DNA of 64,000 nucleotides, from assembly GCA_014621425.1 (NCBI GenBank), contig JAANBB010000012.1:248001-312000 (forward strand). Direction: 5' to 3'. Source of the DNA: Cylindrodendrum hubeiense (taxonomy: Eukaryota; Ascomycota; Sordariomycetes; Hypocreales; Nectriaceae). The notes beneath the pieces are model-generated. The model worked only from the letters and a program-made list of their open reading frames with translations. It made no database searches and was not told where the DNA came from. Below, in pieces: positions 34,483 through 46,607 of this stretch. The translations under genes were made by a program, and so were the position numbers. The stretch's first letter is position 1. The number at the start of each line of letters is the position of its first letter.

Positions 34483-35377
34483 TCACACCATCGTCAATAA
34501 CGCCATTAACAATGCGCCAACAAGAGCGAGCGTGCTGGGACGAACCACGCCCGCTCCACCATCTGGATCTTTCTCGACCCTCTGGGCTTTGAGACAATAC
34601 ATTTCTGAAGTCGGACCGCCAGTGGCGGCATACTCTCTCGTCAGGACAACAAGCCACACTTCTTCAAAAGCATTCTCAGCTTGCTTTGCCGTTTCTTTCG
34701 TTCCTTCATCCGTAATGTTGGCAACGTGGGCAAAGAAGTCATCCCTTCCCTCCGAGCCAGTGGTGAAGTCTTACAACTAGTTAGTTTTGTGATCGGAAAA
34801 CGTGTATTAACAGGGACAGCAACATACCGAAAGTCCTGAAAGTAGTAGAGCCACTTTTCTGTAAGTCAATGAATAGATATTCACTGCAGCTCTCTGGAAC
34901 AACTTCACCCCGAACGACACAGAGATCATCCGAAAGTTTCTGGCTCATATCCTTCTGACACTGTTCGCTTATCATGTCACATCCCGAGCCATCTGTTTCT
35001 CTGATAGACTGCGTAGCATTTGGCCGCAAAAGTTTGTAAAAAACGTTGACGCAGGTCGTTTGGCCTTCTGGGTTGGTTGAACCGGTGGTGAGAGATAAGA
35101 CTGTCAGCTGCGTAATTGGGTCTTCACCATATGACTTGTCGCTGACGGACACATTCGCCGCAATCGAGATATCGAGGTTCCAATCGACGCCAAGATTAGG
35201 GTCAAAAAGGGTAGATATATCATAAGAGGAAAAAGCGTCTGGGTCGCTCATCCCTTTCTTGTAGTTCTTGTCGGATACGTAGTAAGGCGGTATGTCATAG
35301 ATTGGCGTCAAAAAATCTTCGCCCAATGCAGCGATAGCAATGGTCAAGAGTAGAAAAAGCCTCATTACGGATGCCAT
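34483..35377 (-). CDS. Secreted, probably GPI-anchored protein of unknown function
   Basis: Two exons, 35377-34828 and 34769-34483, joined in phase 1 over a 58-bp intron (gtatgt..gtaag), 278 residues. The N-terminus MASVMRLFLLLTIAIAALGE is a signal peptide. The mature protein starts DFLTPIYDIPPYYVSD and has several cysteines (TTCVNVFY; GCDMISEQC; LCVVRG; SCSEYL; MYCLKAQ) and N-glycosylation sequons. The C-terminus is a hydrophobic tail (LALVGALLMALLTMV) after a small-residue stretch (DGGAGVV), the pattern of a GPI-anchor signal. An earlier acceptor (actag, 10 bp upstream) would give a premature stop, so the used acceptor is gttgtaag. No family is recognised. Plasma membrane or wall location is inferred. 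Confidence 0.8.
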
Positions 35378-36502
35378 GGCAGGCGCCTACTACGTAGTAA
35401 GGTGATGGCTCACGGATTTCTGTGTAGGAGGCAAAGCGAGGCGTAAAGAGTTCTGGCGAAGGGATGAATAATGCAGGCTAAAGTAACCGAGGACAGCGGT
35501 TAAAACAGGGCTACCTCAGCCGCAAACAGGGATCCAAGTAGCAATGTCACATGCTCCACACACCCTTTGCACCCATGTGTGAATCCTTCTTGAGACAAGG
35601 TCTATCTCCGTGTGATGATTCCAGCTTGTTTCCGATGCGAAATGAGTACAGGGGTAATAAGCACCAAGGCTGATTGTGGGTTGCCGAGAGGCAGTGTGGT
35701 AATGTCGCAATAGATTAACTGAAACACGGTAACATGATGGCGGGGAAATCTCCAGAACTGGAATTTTCCATCAATCATGGCTAACCTGTCCCAGTATCAT
35801 ATTTAAGCAACACAGGAGATCGTCTTTCAGCAAGTCGCCGGTGGCTTCAAATTTGTTAGCCCAGCTGTTTGACGTGCCAAGGCTAGTCTCATTCAAGATC
35901 GTCAGGTATATCATGGCGGTATAGTAATCGTAATGAATTGGGGCATACCCTAGCACCCAGAGACGAAATCGTGGTAGATCATTGGGCAGGCGATAAGGTA
36001 AAGTGTACAGCAGGTTTCGCTTAGAGCGATCAAAACTTTCGTCCCATCCTTGCTTCGCGTTATGTGCGGAAGACCCGAGGAGCTGACTCCAGGTGGCTTA
36101 TAAAGCTTTAGTGCACTCAGTGACGCAGTCAGCACACAGTTGATTACAAATAGCCCGGAGGATCTCTGCGGGGGGATTTAGTAGCCCCAAGGAAGCCATT
36201 TGGCGACTCTAGCTTTCGGGGGTAAGAATGAGGGGCGAATAGATGAGCTTGTAGTCAAATACCCATGCAAGCAGGGGCCTCGTTGAAGAGGATCCTCTGA
36301 TTTCTACCAAAGAAAGAAACCGGCTTCGCCTTAAATACCCCCTAGTAGCTCGCACAGCTCATGTATAAATTCCTACCAAACCCATCCAGCATATCATACG
36401 ATGTATTATGGTACAATTTGGCCAATTTCTGATTAAGCTGTAACAGCTATGTAACCTCTCCTGCCCTGATCTTGAGCAAACATCTTAAACCAGACAGGAA
36501 AT
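35378..36502. other. Intergenic region
   Basis: Upstream of the GPI-type protein gene and downstream of the DHA1 gene. Two 61-codon frames on the minus strand (35771-36135) have no domain or start support. No gene was accepted. Confidence 0.5.
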
Positions 36503-38376
36503 TTATCCAGCCACGGCAAATCTGCTCTTCGCTCGTATCCAAGGGCCATAAAAATAAAGCAAATAAGGAATAGGCACAAGGACAACTGACAGGCAGGCCA
36601 TGATTGTCAATGTGTAGTGCGTTCCCATCTTTTCGTAAAATGGGATCCCAACCACCGTTACTCCTCCGGCAACGACGTATCGTATCAATGACACAAAGGT
36701 GAGCGCCGAAGCTGAATAGATCCCGTAGGAATCGATAATGTACATGTAGACGCAGAGAAAGATTCCGGTCACACCGTACCCAAACAAGACAACGGCAAAA
36801 ATAGCTGACCAAATACTAATGCTGCCATAGTTGGTCCATCCGAGCCAGAAGAGCGAGACTGGGATCGCCACAGCAGCGCCAAACATGGCGTACCACAGAC
36901 GGATCTCTGGGCTAAAGTGATGTTGTCCTTGAGATTCGGCCTCTTGATTGCGGCGATTGGTCATTTTATAAATGATTGGCACAAAGAGGAAGTTGATTTG
37001 TGTACCAACATACATGGCGATGAATATAATGTTTGCAAGACCTTGGCCGATGTGGTATGTATACTCAAAGATATACGGCCAACCAACTAGGAATGTGAAC
37101 AGAACAATATATACAACCGTAATATATAAAGTCATCGCCATAATAATTGGCTCTGTCAGCATTAGAAATGGGCGGGTCATGCTGACTTTGAGTCGACTGA
37201 AAAGAGTTGCATCGACAATCTCGTGCTCACACCGGAAGCGATTATCTCCCGTAATGCTTCTGTAGTGAGTAGCTTTCCATTGTAGAAGCAAAGGCCCATA
37301 TGTCTCAGGCATGAAGAGGAGCACCAAGGACAATACAAGGCCGGATGAAATGAGCATTGTCCACTCAGTCCAGCGCCAGCTGACAGAAGATGACGGGCCA
37401 ATGTAGGCACCCATCACCGCACCTATCATTGGGCCACCAAAGGCAGGGACAGCATAGACAGGGAAGCTCCAAGTCTTTTCGAGGCCGTTGTACATGTCGG
37501 CTATTGAGCCTCCAGAGCAAACCAGTGGTGTCGATGCAGAACATCCAGCCAAGAATCTGAAGGTAATTTGAGCCCCAAAATTTGGGGAAAGCCCAGATGC
37601 CATGATGAAGAGCATGAAGATGGCAAAGGACCCCGTGTATACGGCGTTTCTGCCAAAGGTTTCGGAAAATGGGCCGGCTATAAGTGACCCAAGACCCATT
37701 CCTACCAAGTACAGGCCTAGAGAATGTTAGTTTGCGTTCAAGAGCATCATTTCACAGGTAATTTCGACGAACCTGTGGCCAGCGATTCAGCTACTTCGCT
37801 GACGCCGAAATCTTTTGCAGCTTGCGGGAGCACTGTTGCGTCAATTCCAGATGCAGCTCCGACAAACAGTGCGATCATGGAAATCTGCAGTGTCACGCCA
37901 ATGCGTCTTAACATGGACCAGTTGTGAGGATTCAACGGATCAGCTGGGCCTGCCCAGTCGACAACAAACACTTGGCCGCCATGTCCTTCATGAGTTCGGC
38001 GGTCTCGAACATGGACGCCAGTCAGAGCTTGGCCCAGAGCTGTTCCATCTGAATAATGGGTTCGTATCGTCTCGACTGTCCGGCTACATTGAACAGGCGT
38101 GTAGACTTCTTCGATCTCGTCGCTGTCTATTTGAGGTATGTTGCCAATTGGGAGGTCCGTAGCTGGATGTTCCTTTTCATCGGAACTATCGGGACTTTCT
38201 TGGTCGTCGTCCTCGCATGATTGACTGGATTTCACTGATGCGGGTGTTACGTCGTGGGCTGGTTGAGTCGTATTCGGCCCGCTCGGCGACGCGGCATCCT
38301 TGGCCTTCTCCAGGTCTCGGTCGATTTGTGCCTGAACCTCGAAGCGGGCACGCCTGTATTGTAGAAACGACTGCAT
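36503..38376 (-). CDS. MFS drug/H+ antiporter, DHA1 family
   Basis: Two exons, 38376-37773 and 37716-36503, joined in phase 1 over a 56-bp intron (gttcgt..tctag), 605 residues. A long acidic, Ser-rich cytosolic N-terminus (about 150 residues) leads to DPLNPHNWSMLRR, the conserved entry to helix 1 in DHA1 proteins of the Tpo1/Flu1 type. Twelve hydrophobic segments follow. Motif A-like GSLIAGPFSETFGRNAVY lies after helix 2, and the central loop MPETYGPLLLQWKATHYR holds the PETYxPxLL signature. Plasma membrane, exporting drugs, polyamines or metabolites by proton antiport; the substrate cannot be read from sequence. The ATG at 38376 gives the acidic leader usual in these transporters. Confidence 0.9.
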
Positions 38377-39674
38377 CGTCTCACGCAGGTTCGTTTGGTT
38401 GAGGGCTTTGATGGGCGGCAGGTTGTTGCCAGAGTTGAGTGAACTTTTTCCCAGTGGAGAATGTTGTTATCTTTCCCTTTTAACCTGATATCGACGACGG
38501 ATCTAATCGACTAGCGCGGTTATCCGGCATCGGCATCATGACTACCCAGATTACGGTGGGTTTTGAGCAGCTCCGCAATGCTCAGGTCGGATGCGGTAGA
38601 AGTGGGCCGGACATCGGATATGTGCAGCGAATTGGACGAAATAAATACCGCTTTGACAATGGCGCTCGTCGGAAAGAAGGCCGCAGGGGTACATTTGTAA
38701 TTATCTGAATTAATGTTGACCATCTGAATTTGTGTTGACCATCCGAATTAATGTTGACCACGCCACGCCCTAAGCGGCATAGGTCCAGTTTCTTCATCTC
38801 TGTATCATGTGAAGCTGCATCTGCGAGTGAGAAAGAGAGTTTACGTGCTTAGTTTCGGCCAAGCTACAGAGGAGGTCAAGGGATGACATCTATGTAATGT
38901 GTTGGGGATAGCTGGTATACCGGTGTAGAATGCCTGTTAAGGCGTTCTTGGCTGGTGGGTCAGTCAGGATGTAAGTCCATTTGAGGCGGCTATCCCTTTA
39001 GGATATTCGGGCAGGTATTAAGGCCATTGGATAACGTCAATTAGTCAGTCATTAAGAGCCATAGGGTAGGATTAAGGGATTGCGGTCAGTTATATCTGCA
39101 TCTTCAACCTTCATACATGGTCATGAGTGTTCAGCAGCAGATTTTCTAGCAAGCTCAATTTACGTTCTTTTTAGCCCATTCTTACGGCATTGTGTTGTGA
39201 CCCGTTTGATCATATGGTGCTAATTGATGGTATCGGTTAGACTGGTCTGTTTTGTTCACTTTGTGAGTCTTTTATCTACGCCCCTACCGACATTGCGGAC
39301 GCATTGCCTTTGTGCCGACATGACCACAGGCACAGCATCTGCTTTTTGTGGGTGGGTTGTTGGGTCTCTGACTGTCTCTATGCCATTCCTCCACACAGTA
39401 ATGAAAATGCGAATACCCAATCAGGATAGGCATTGAATATAAATACGGCTTGACGGCTTTCCAACACCGTTCAACTCCATTGGCTGACACGTGATATGGT
39501 TGCCTGGTTGTGATGACATCAAATCGACCCCGCCTCCGCAGATGCTTAATTCTAACACTTAGCAAGTAACCTTGCTTAGGAAGCTCTCTCACGCATCTTC
39601 CCAACGCGGCCAATTTGTTTCCGGTCCGACTCTTTGGCTACTTTATCCAATCCACTTCTCCAATTTTGTCCAAA
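38377..39674. other. Divergent intergenic region with a 19-bp tandem repeat
   Basis: Lies between the DHA1 gene (minus) and the macro-domain gene (plus). It contains three 19-bp repeats near 38706-38762 and no supported gene. Confidence 0.5.
38706..38762. repeat. 19-bp tandem repeat, three copies
   Basis: The units are ctgaattaatgttgaccat, ctgaatttgtgttgaccat and ccgaattaatgttgaccac, contiguous and 90 percent alike. They lie about 330 bp upstream of the DHA1 start, so they could act in its promoter. Confidence 0.85.
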
Positions 39675-40397
39675 ATGGCGTATGGGTCGTCACGAATCCC
39701 ACGAATCCACCTACTCTGCATCTCAGACGAGTTTAGTAATGCATTCAACCGAGCTGCCGAGGAGCATGGCTTGGATTCGTTGATATCGGTAACCATCCAT
39801 GACTACTCTCTCTCTCAACTTCCAGCCTCTGTACAGTTCGATACCATCGTTTCTCCTGCAAACTCTTACGGGAGGCTCGACGGCGGATTCGACGATGCTA
39901 TATCACGAGCCTTTTCACCAAATGACGACTACCTAGCTCTCACTCGCGTCGCCCAGACAGAATTGTATGAAGAATGGCGAGGTTTTGCGCCTCCGGGGAC
40001 ATGCACGCTTTTGCGCATGCCAGAAGACTTTCGTCAACGTTCTAAGAACATCTGGGGAACTAAGCATCTCGCGCTTTGTCCGACAATGCGCGTCCCCATG
40101 GATGTGAGGTGGGATAGAGAGATTGTCTACGACACTATCTGGAGTTTGTTATGCGCTATCGACAAGCATAACAGAGCTGCACGGAGCAACTCATCAGATG
40201 AAAAAATATCGAGCTTGCTCATGACTCCTATGGCAACTGGAACTGGATATGTCAGTGCAGATAGGTGGGCTCATCAGACAGTCCTAGCCATCAAGCACTT
40301 TATAGAGGCTTTGGATAAACCAGCCAAATGGAGTGCCTTGACATGGCCTGATATCTCTGACTCTGCCGATGAGGTCGAAAAAACATGGACTCTTTGA
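39675..40397 (+). CDS. Macro-domain-like protein
   Basis: An intronless 240-residue protein. After a short lead (MAYGSSRIPRIHLLCISDEF) a macro-domain fold is suggested by FDTIVSPANSYGRLDGGFDD, the ADP-ribose-binding loop in which the usual form is VNAANxxLxxGGGVDxAI. MTPMATGTGYVSADRWAHQTVLAI is the second conserved loop, where glycine-rich sequence contacts the ligand diphosphate. Macro domains bind or hydrolyse ADP-ribose and its derivatives; here the first loop has GRLDGG and SPANS, so activity is uncertain. No signal or membrane segment. A longer upstream reading frame (from 39615) exists, but the chosen ATG sits just ahead of the fold. The cytosolic or nuclear role is inferred. Confidence 0.82.
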   Translation: MAYGSSRIPRIHLLCISDEFSNAFNRAAEEHGLDSLISVTIHDYSLSQLPASVQFDTIVSPANSYGRLDGGFDDAISRAFSPNDDYLALTRVAQTELYEEWRGFAPPGTCTLLRMPEDFRQRSKNIWGTKHLALCPTMRVPMDVRWDREIVYDTIWSLLCAIDKHNRAARSNSSDEKISSLLMTPMATGTGYVSADRWAHQTVLAIKHFIEALDKPAKWSALTWPDISDSADEVEKTWTL

Positions 40398-41130
40398 AGA
40401 CACTGGGTTTTGCATGATTTGGACGGTTTGGGAGGCTTCAAATGCCTTATTAACGAATTTGGGCTCAGTGGTGTTTAGTAATAAAATCGACAAAGTGATA
40501 GCTATCCAAAGGCACTTTATATCTGGTTCATGAGAGTTCCTGCCATATTATTGTCTTTTCTGAGGTGCTTCATTCTCCGCAGAGGTAGGGTATAAAATAC
40601 CCAGGCCATGGGTATTAATATGAATACTTCCCCATAAATACCTATGTGTATATTACAACCCACGCAAAGTTAGAAGTAGTAACAACCATCCGTTCTGTCC
40701 AGAAACAATGAAGCCGGGCCGGCTCCCCTCCACAGCCAAATACTCGTCTGTGTATCTTCCGTAGTGTTCAAATATATGATGAGTATTGTTATTCGCATCC
40801 ATGTACAGCGGTTTCGAAAGATAATTACCAGCCATATACTGAATATGGCATCTAAGCAGAGGAAGTCCAAGAAAGCTAATTATTAGTACTTATTTATCCT
40901 AAGACTACATTTTATTTTCGTGATTTGTGCCCTAATATTAAATTTTATGTCTAGGTTAAGGATGTATTTACACATGTGTTAGCTAAGAATCATGTACCAA
41001 ACGTATTTTGCATCTGTGTGCGAATAGCATATGTAAAATAGCAATACTCTTAATGATATCTATGCCTCTTGATATAACCCGAAACTAATCAACAAACTGC
41101 GCAATGAACGCGAACTCAATAACCTTGCCT
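40398..41130. other. Convergent intergenic region
   Basis: AT-rich 3' flanks of the macro-domain and DHA2 genes. Nothing else was seen. Confidence 0.55.
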
Positions 41131-42949
41131 TCACTTTGCCTCTTCTGCAAGAGTTTGAGCATCGTCATCCCATCCCTCTCGGCGGTTTTTTGGTATTCTA
41201 ACAAATACAAGAGCGATTAAAGTCGCCAGAGCCGTCATGCCAACGCCAAGATATAGTGCATTTCTATAGCCTTGTGTGCGGTTCTGACCTCCATCATTAG
41301 TATAGAACTCAACCGTTCCAGCGAAGCCCAAGCCCGTTGCGAGCCCATATGAAAGAAGAGTTCCGATGAGAGACCCGGCAATGCCCTGCTGCTCCCGTTT
41401 GACGGTAACGCTCGCGATTATTTGCGCTGCTGTAAAGAGGAAGTCGGGACCAAAGGCCACGAGAATAAGAGCTGGAAATACTTGGGCCCAATAGGTTTGC
41501 TGCTCCGGCATTGTTGCAATGAGTATAAGTGCGACGCAAGAAGCCAGGGACCCAATGGCCATGATGTACTCGGCTGCAATATAACTAATCGCTTTCGCAC
41601 TTAATATTGCGGCCACGGCGCCGCACACAGCTAGTGGCACGTATGCTGCGGCGCTCGAGAAGATAGTGTAACCTCGAATGTTGATGTTCCATGCCGTGAT
41701 ATACCAGATAGCTATGCCAACTCCCATGAAGGTCAGAAAGGCAGAAATTGCCATTGCTGCAAAAGAGGGAGATGCCCAGATAGTAAGAGGCAGCACTGGT
41801 TCTTTCGCGAAGCGAGACTCCCAAATAGTGAACAGTGCAAAATGCACAACGGAAACAATGAGCAATATGTATACGAACGGTTTATTCCAACCGCCAACAG
41901 AAGCTTCTCTATTTCACAGTCAGCTTAGGGTTGTGTGATAGGGATAGGGGTAGGAAGTTACTCACGTCCACACGAAGTTGAATAGCACCAAACCGGCCAC
42001 GCCTAAGTACGCACCGATGTAGTCGAAAGTTCCATTTGGGTCCATGGGTTGCGCCTCGCTGGGTACGACGAAGAAGAACAAAGTGAAAACTAATGTTCCA
42101 AGAATTGCCCTATCATTTGATCGTCATTTTGTCAGCAAATTTCTCGTTCCAGTCATAATAGCGCAACAGACGCATTACTCACAAAAAGAAGAAAAGCCAC
42201 CACCATGGCGCTAACTGCCCAAAAAAGCCCGAGAATACACTCCCCCCGGCTGCTCCAATAGGTGCCATCGCCCCAAAAACACCAATGGAGATATTTCGCA
42301 TTTTTCCCGGTGGAAAGGTGATAGTGAGCAGAGCAATAGCATTTGGCACGATGAATGCGCCGCCAATGCCGCTGAGAGCTCGCATGATGCTTAGAGCTAT
42401 CACGTTGCGCATAAAGCCTGAAATCAGGTGGAAAATAACCCAAATCACTCCGGCCGCGACCACCGCGTTCTTGTGGCCGTATATGGCTCCAACACGACCA
42501 CCGATAAGGACGAAGGTGCCTTGAGTCATACTAGAGTTTTATTGTCTTATATTAGCGAGCAAGAACAGGTATAGAGACAAACTGCAGATCAACCTACGGA
42601 TAAGAGCCAACAATCCACACGGCATTCTCAGGAGCAGTCCCAAGCTCCTTGGCCATATTAGTTGCGCCGGAGATCCCAGCGCCATATGGTATCATCTATA
42701 TGGCGTGTTATTTTCTAGAGCCAATAGAATATGCATTTACAGACAACTGCTTACCTGGACAAATTGACAGAGGATGATGGCGGACGAAATCAACACCGCC
42801 CTGTAACCCTTCCAGCCATGTTTCTCCAAACCCTCTTGGCTACTATCGGGGTTTTGGAACATGATTTCCTCGTCGAGTCCATTCGGTGGAGCTTGTGGCG
42901 GTGTCGCAGGCATATTCTGTGCCGAAACAAACTTTTGCGCTGCTCGCAT
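41131..42949 (-). CDS. MFS drug/H+ antiporter, DHA2 family (14 helices)
   Basis: Five exons, 42949-42755, 42695-42598, 42530-42183, 42109-41966 and 41908-41131, introns 57-73 bp, 520 residues. The N-terminus is cytosolic (MRAAQKFVSAQNMPATPP). The first helix is followed by WIVGSYPMTQGTFVLIGGRV, and GRVGAIYGHKN is motif A. The motif C region GGAFIVPNAIALLT is typical of DHA2 transporters. Many hydrophobic segments follow (AILGTLVFTLFFFVV; FVYILLIVSVVHFALF; TYWAQVFPALILVAFGPD) and the tail DDDAQTLAEEAK is charged. It exports small molecules by proton antiport. It is divergent from a bZIP gene across about 970 bp, which suggests shared regulation. The substrate is unknown. Confidence 0.9.
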
Positions 42950-43920
42950 TTCAGCAGTTGATGTTGAAAAAGATAATCTAAAGCTAACAAGATTCAGATT
43001 CAGAGGGATGGATGGTGATACATTTATGACTGACCCGCTTTTAATCTGAGAGGAGAAGTCTACTTAAGTATAGGATCTAATTTCTCAATAGACTGGAAAT
43101 GGAATGCAAAATGCGACATGGAGAGTCCAATCATTACAGTGCTATCGTGGCGACCGTGACCAACACGGAACAATTATCGATTTCTCCGAACTTCAGACCT
43201 GCACGTCAATTTATAAGAATGTCGGGTATGGGCAGATGGGCAGCCATCTGAGGCCACTTCCCGCTTAGTAAAGGTGTACCGTCTGGATCAGGAAAGGTGC
43301 CGCCTATTTATGAAATATTAGACTAAAGGGAATGCAAAGAATGTATGACTTCAAATACAAATGCAGCAAGCAAAATAAATGCATAATTAAAAACTGGAAC
43401 CCTTCATCTCACTTTCTCAATATCTAAAAAATCGAAAATATGAAGCCCATTGGGTTAATTAAGAAAAGGAACTAGTCCTGAACAGGAAGTGAATGACCAT
43501 TTGGGGGACTAGCCATTTGCCCATCCATCCCCGGGTCATGATTATTAAACAGTCCGCCGAAAATGCAGGTTGCTGGCCACAAAGTCACTTACTAAGCGTA
43601 TGAGTGACGAATGTATAGGTGTCATTCGGAGACCTGAATAATCATAAATCGGCGTTGCCCAGGGGGGTGCGTTAGCTCAGTGCCGGGATTTCAACAGGGG
43701 TTAGGCTTACCAATAAACACAGAATACGGAGCACGTAGGCCCTTTGCTTGTATATCGTAATCTCGGGAATATTTTTCTTCCTCCCCGTTAGCTTTCTCAA
43801 TCGGCTTCACGTACAGCGAGATGAGAACTCTCCCTCACATCACCAGGCAAGTCATTAGATCTCTAACTTGTTACGACTAGTCTCAACACTAGCTCATACG
43901 AAATTCCGACTGTAATCAGC
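42950..43920. other. Shared divergent promoter region of the DHA2 and bZIP genes
   Basis: No coding sequence accepted. AT-rich at 43330-43450. No obvious TIRs or repeats. A tRNA-like phrase at 43670 was rejected (see rejected list). Confidence 0.5.
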
Positions 43921-45389
43921 ATGGAATCTACCGAGTCTCCCATACAAAGCGGACCCCGTAGAGGGAGAGGGCGTCCCCGCAAAAACAACGACCTGCGGGA
44001 TGCAGCCATCGAAGTACGTAAATAACAACCAAATCTGTCGATAATATGTCATGTATTTTATAACCATCATGGCTTCTATAGGCCCGGAGAGATCAAAACC
44101 GCCGAGCTCAACACGCTCTCAAGAACCGGAAGCTCGCGGAGCAAGCGGCGAACGAGAATCACATCGTTCAGCTCGAAAATACGATTGATCAAATGGGCGA
44201 CCTTTTCCTCAGTCTTGCGGACGATGTTCTGGGTTCTAGCTACGCGACGCTAGATTTAAACCTGGTTCATAGACTACGAGAATCTATCAAGCATACTCTG
44301 TCGCTTGTCCATGGAAATATCGGTCTATCGCCCGTTCCAAGTTCACAGGCCGACCACCCTGCCAACATTACCTCTAATCTGCCCCAGGATAGTCTGCCCC
44401 AGACTCCCACTGTATCGCACGTCGTGGCAGCTTCGGTCCCGCAACAGTTTCATCCATTGGAAGACACCCTAGGGGACCATGGACCTCGCACTCAAGATAT
44501 CATAAGTACAGCACGAAGCTCAGGGATCGCCAACGCGGTCTTTCAACCCTCCTCGACAGACGACCTAGACGCCAGCTTCCTACCGGGTTCTTATTCAATG
44601 ACTCACAACATAATTGGCAATGGGTGGTTCGGTAACCTACCTCTCCCTTATCTCCGCTCCAGCGCTGCACCGGGGCTGGCCCCAGTCGAGTGCAACTCTA
44701 TAGGTCTCAGCATCATTCAGTACACATTATACCGCTCGTACTACACTCTGCTAGATACAAAGGGTGCACCTTCCGGCTTGGCACATCGCAAGTTCAAGTT
44801 TGCCCTCCAGAGACACTCGCGGGATGAGCTACTTTTTAACATTCGTTGGGTCCTTGGACCAGGACGTTTAGAGATGTATCGACTGCTTAGCATACCAATT
44901 TTTCTCGCAGGCGACAATGGGTCTGTCCCATTTCTTGATACGGCTGTCAGCTCTGAGGCAGTAAAGGATGCACAGTCCTTGCGTCCGGGTCGTTTCCATC
45001 CCCAGCAACCCTTTTATATTGACGCAAGCGGCATCGCTGAGTATCTAGTCGCAAAAAGAGCTCGGAAGATCGACGAAGATACGTTAGAAGTAACGATAGA
45101 GAACTCAGACGAACCCGCCGAAATAGACCGCGTTGATAAACATCTATCTTATAAACGAGATTTGATTCAAGACACATCTCAATCACACGCGCTGTCAAAA
45201 GATTTAAATATTTGCATAGAGGGCAAGGAGGGTTCTGCGACAGCACGATCAACCATCATCGAAATATCTCTGTCAGACTTTTTGCGAAATTTGTCTGAAC
45301 ACTCCGTCTGTCTTACTTATGGGCCTGCATTCCAAAGACATCATCTAGAAGACGTTATTTTAGCATCCAGGATAGACCGAGGAATTTAG
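43921..45389 (+). CDS. bZIP transcription factor, Yap/Pap1-type basic region
   Basis: Two exons, 43921-44013 and 44082-45389, joined in phase 0 over a 68-bp intron, 466 residues. The N-terminus is basic and AT-hook-like (RRGRGRPRKNN, residues 13-23). The basic region starts at the exon junction: ARRDQNRRAQHALKNRK (residues 32-48), with the N-x2-A-Q-x-A-x3-R spacing of Yap1/Pap1-type factors. A short coiled stretch follows (LAEQAANENHIVQLENTI), weaker than a classical leucine zipper. A C-terminal domain contains LAHRKFKFALQRHSRDELLF and GPGRLEMYRLLSIPIF, seen in fungal bZIP proteins with a DUF3425-like domain. Nuclear. It lies divergent to the DHA2 gene and convergent to an SDR, suggesting a local regulator. 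Confidence 0.82.
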
Positions 45390-45532
45390 AAACGAGCTTA
45401 AAATGAAGGCTCAATGGTTGTATTTGGACTCATGTTCTTTCAATTTGGCGAGTCTACATAATATATCCATTTACACTCCAAGAAAACGTTCCTACTTCTT
45501 CCAAGTTCCCAATAATACCCAGTTGTTACCAT

Positions 45533-46378
45533 CTACTGGGAGAGGCTTGAAATGAGCAAATCTTTGTCCAGGACATCGGATTTCTTCAGCAGCAGTTCCT
45601 CAATGTCCCAATTGACCCAAACGAATCGACCGTTCAGAAACGAGGCATCCTCCTTTGTCAACCAAGTAACAAACTCCCCAACAAGCTTGCCCTCTGTGTT
45701 CGGGAAGATATCACCTAACTCTGATTTGACTACCATATCCGTCTGGACGGTGCCGGGGTGGACTGACACAAATCGAGCCTCTTTCGCAGGCACATCGCTT
45801 GTTACAAGCTCATTCCAGCGGGACAGCGCTGCCTTGCTTGCGCCGTACGCTGAAAGTCTTGGTTGGCGAATGGAATACGCGCCAATTGTATTAATCGTCA
45901 CAATCAGCGCAGATGAGAGGCTCGCCGCATCGTGTTGAGCTCTCCGATGGCGGAGGTATGTCTGCGTCACAAGAGCAGTGCCAAAAACATTGACCGAAAA
46001 CCCCCGCCACCATTCATCCAAATCATCATCCACAAAAAGAGATGGTGTCGGAAGCAAGCCAGCGTTGTTGATGAGGAAGTCGGGAGACACGTCCAACGAG
46101 TCGAATAGTCGCTGAACATCCGCCTTGGACGAGATATCGGCAATTCGAAAGCTCACTCGGGTGTTTTCCGACTGAAGGGAAGAAGCGGTGGCTTTGAGTT
46201 TGGATTCGGTTCGGCCAACCAAGATTATGTGGGAGGCATTTCGAGCAGCAAAGGATCGAGCGATGTCGGCTCCAATGCCATAGCCGCCCCCAGTGACGAG
46301 AACGGATTTTCCCCGCAGATCAACACTGCCAAGAGCAGCAGTGAGTGCTGGGTACGAAGTAAGGTGCTTGGGCTCCAT
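45533..46378 (-). CDS. Short-chain dehydrogenase/reductase
   Basis: An intronless 281-residue protein starting MEPKHLTSYPALTAALGSVD. Visible motifs: TGGGYGIG nucleotide-binding loop (29-36), LVGRTESKLK (53-62), IADIS (79-83), NNAG (104-107) and YGASK with Tyr178 and Lys182. The position usually occupied by the catalytic serine lies in TINTIGAYS (161-169), so the serine may be replaced by Thr, or Ser169 is used. SVHPGTVQTDM follows, as in most classical SDRs. A longer frame from 46420 exists (MLLFSTAKSVPRNT..), but this ATG places the dinucleotide fold at the usual distance. Cytosolic; substrate unknown. It sits convergent to the bZIP gene, 143 bp away. Confidence 0.88.
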   Translation of the reverse strand: MEPKHLTSYPALTAALGSVDLRGKSVLVTGGGYGIGADIARSFAARNASHIILVGRTESKLKATASSLQSENTRVSFRIADISSKADVQRLFDSLDVSPDFLINNAGLLPTPSLFVDDDLDEWWRGFSVNVFGTALVTQTYLRHRRAQHDAASLSSALIVTINTIGAYSIRQPRLSAYGASKAALSRWNELVTSDVPAKEARFVSVHPGTVQTDMVVKSELGDIFPNTEGKLVGEFVTWLTKEDASFLNGRFVWVNWDIEELLLKKSDVLDKDLLISSLSQ

Positions 46379-46607
46379 GGTGTTCCTGGGGACGCTTTTG
46401 GCGGTGCTAAACAATAGCAAGAAAAGAAAGTAGTTGAGTTGACTGAGACTTTGAATGTTTTCAGCCTCGGATGAAGTTGATATTTTTAGTTACTAAACTC
46501 CCTAGGACACGCCCGTTATATACCTTTTTGTCTAATCTAACAATAGAGCTATAACGTAACAAATCCCTATACTTGAAGTGATTAGTCAAGTTAGATGATA
46601 AATGAAT

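Noticed and set aside
35771..36135. Two 61-codon minus-strand frames
   Set aside because: They start at non-ATG or weak ATG codons and have no splice or family support.
43665..43735. tRNA-like phrase gcgttagctcagtgccggg
   Set aside because: It resembles a D-arm, but no GGTTCGA-type T-arm or closing acceptor stem follows at the right distance.
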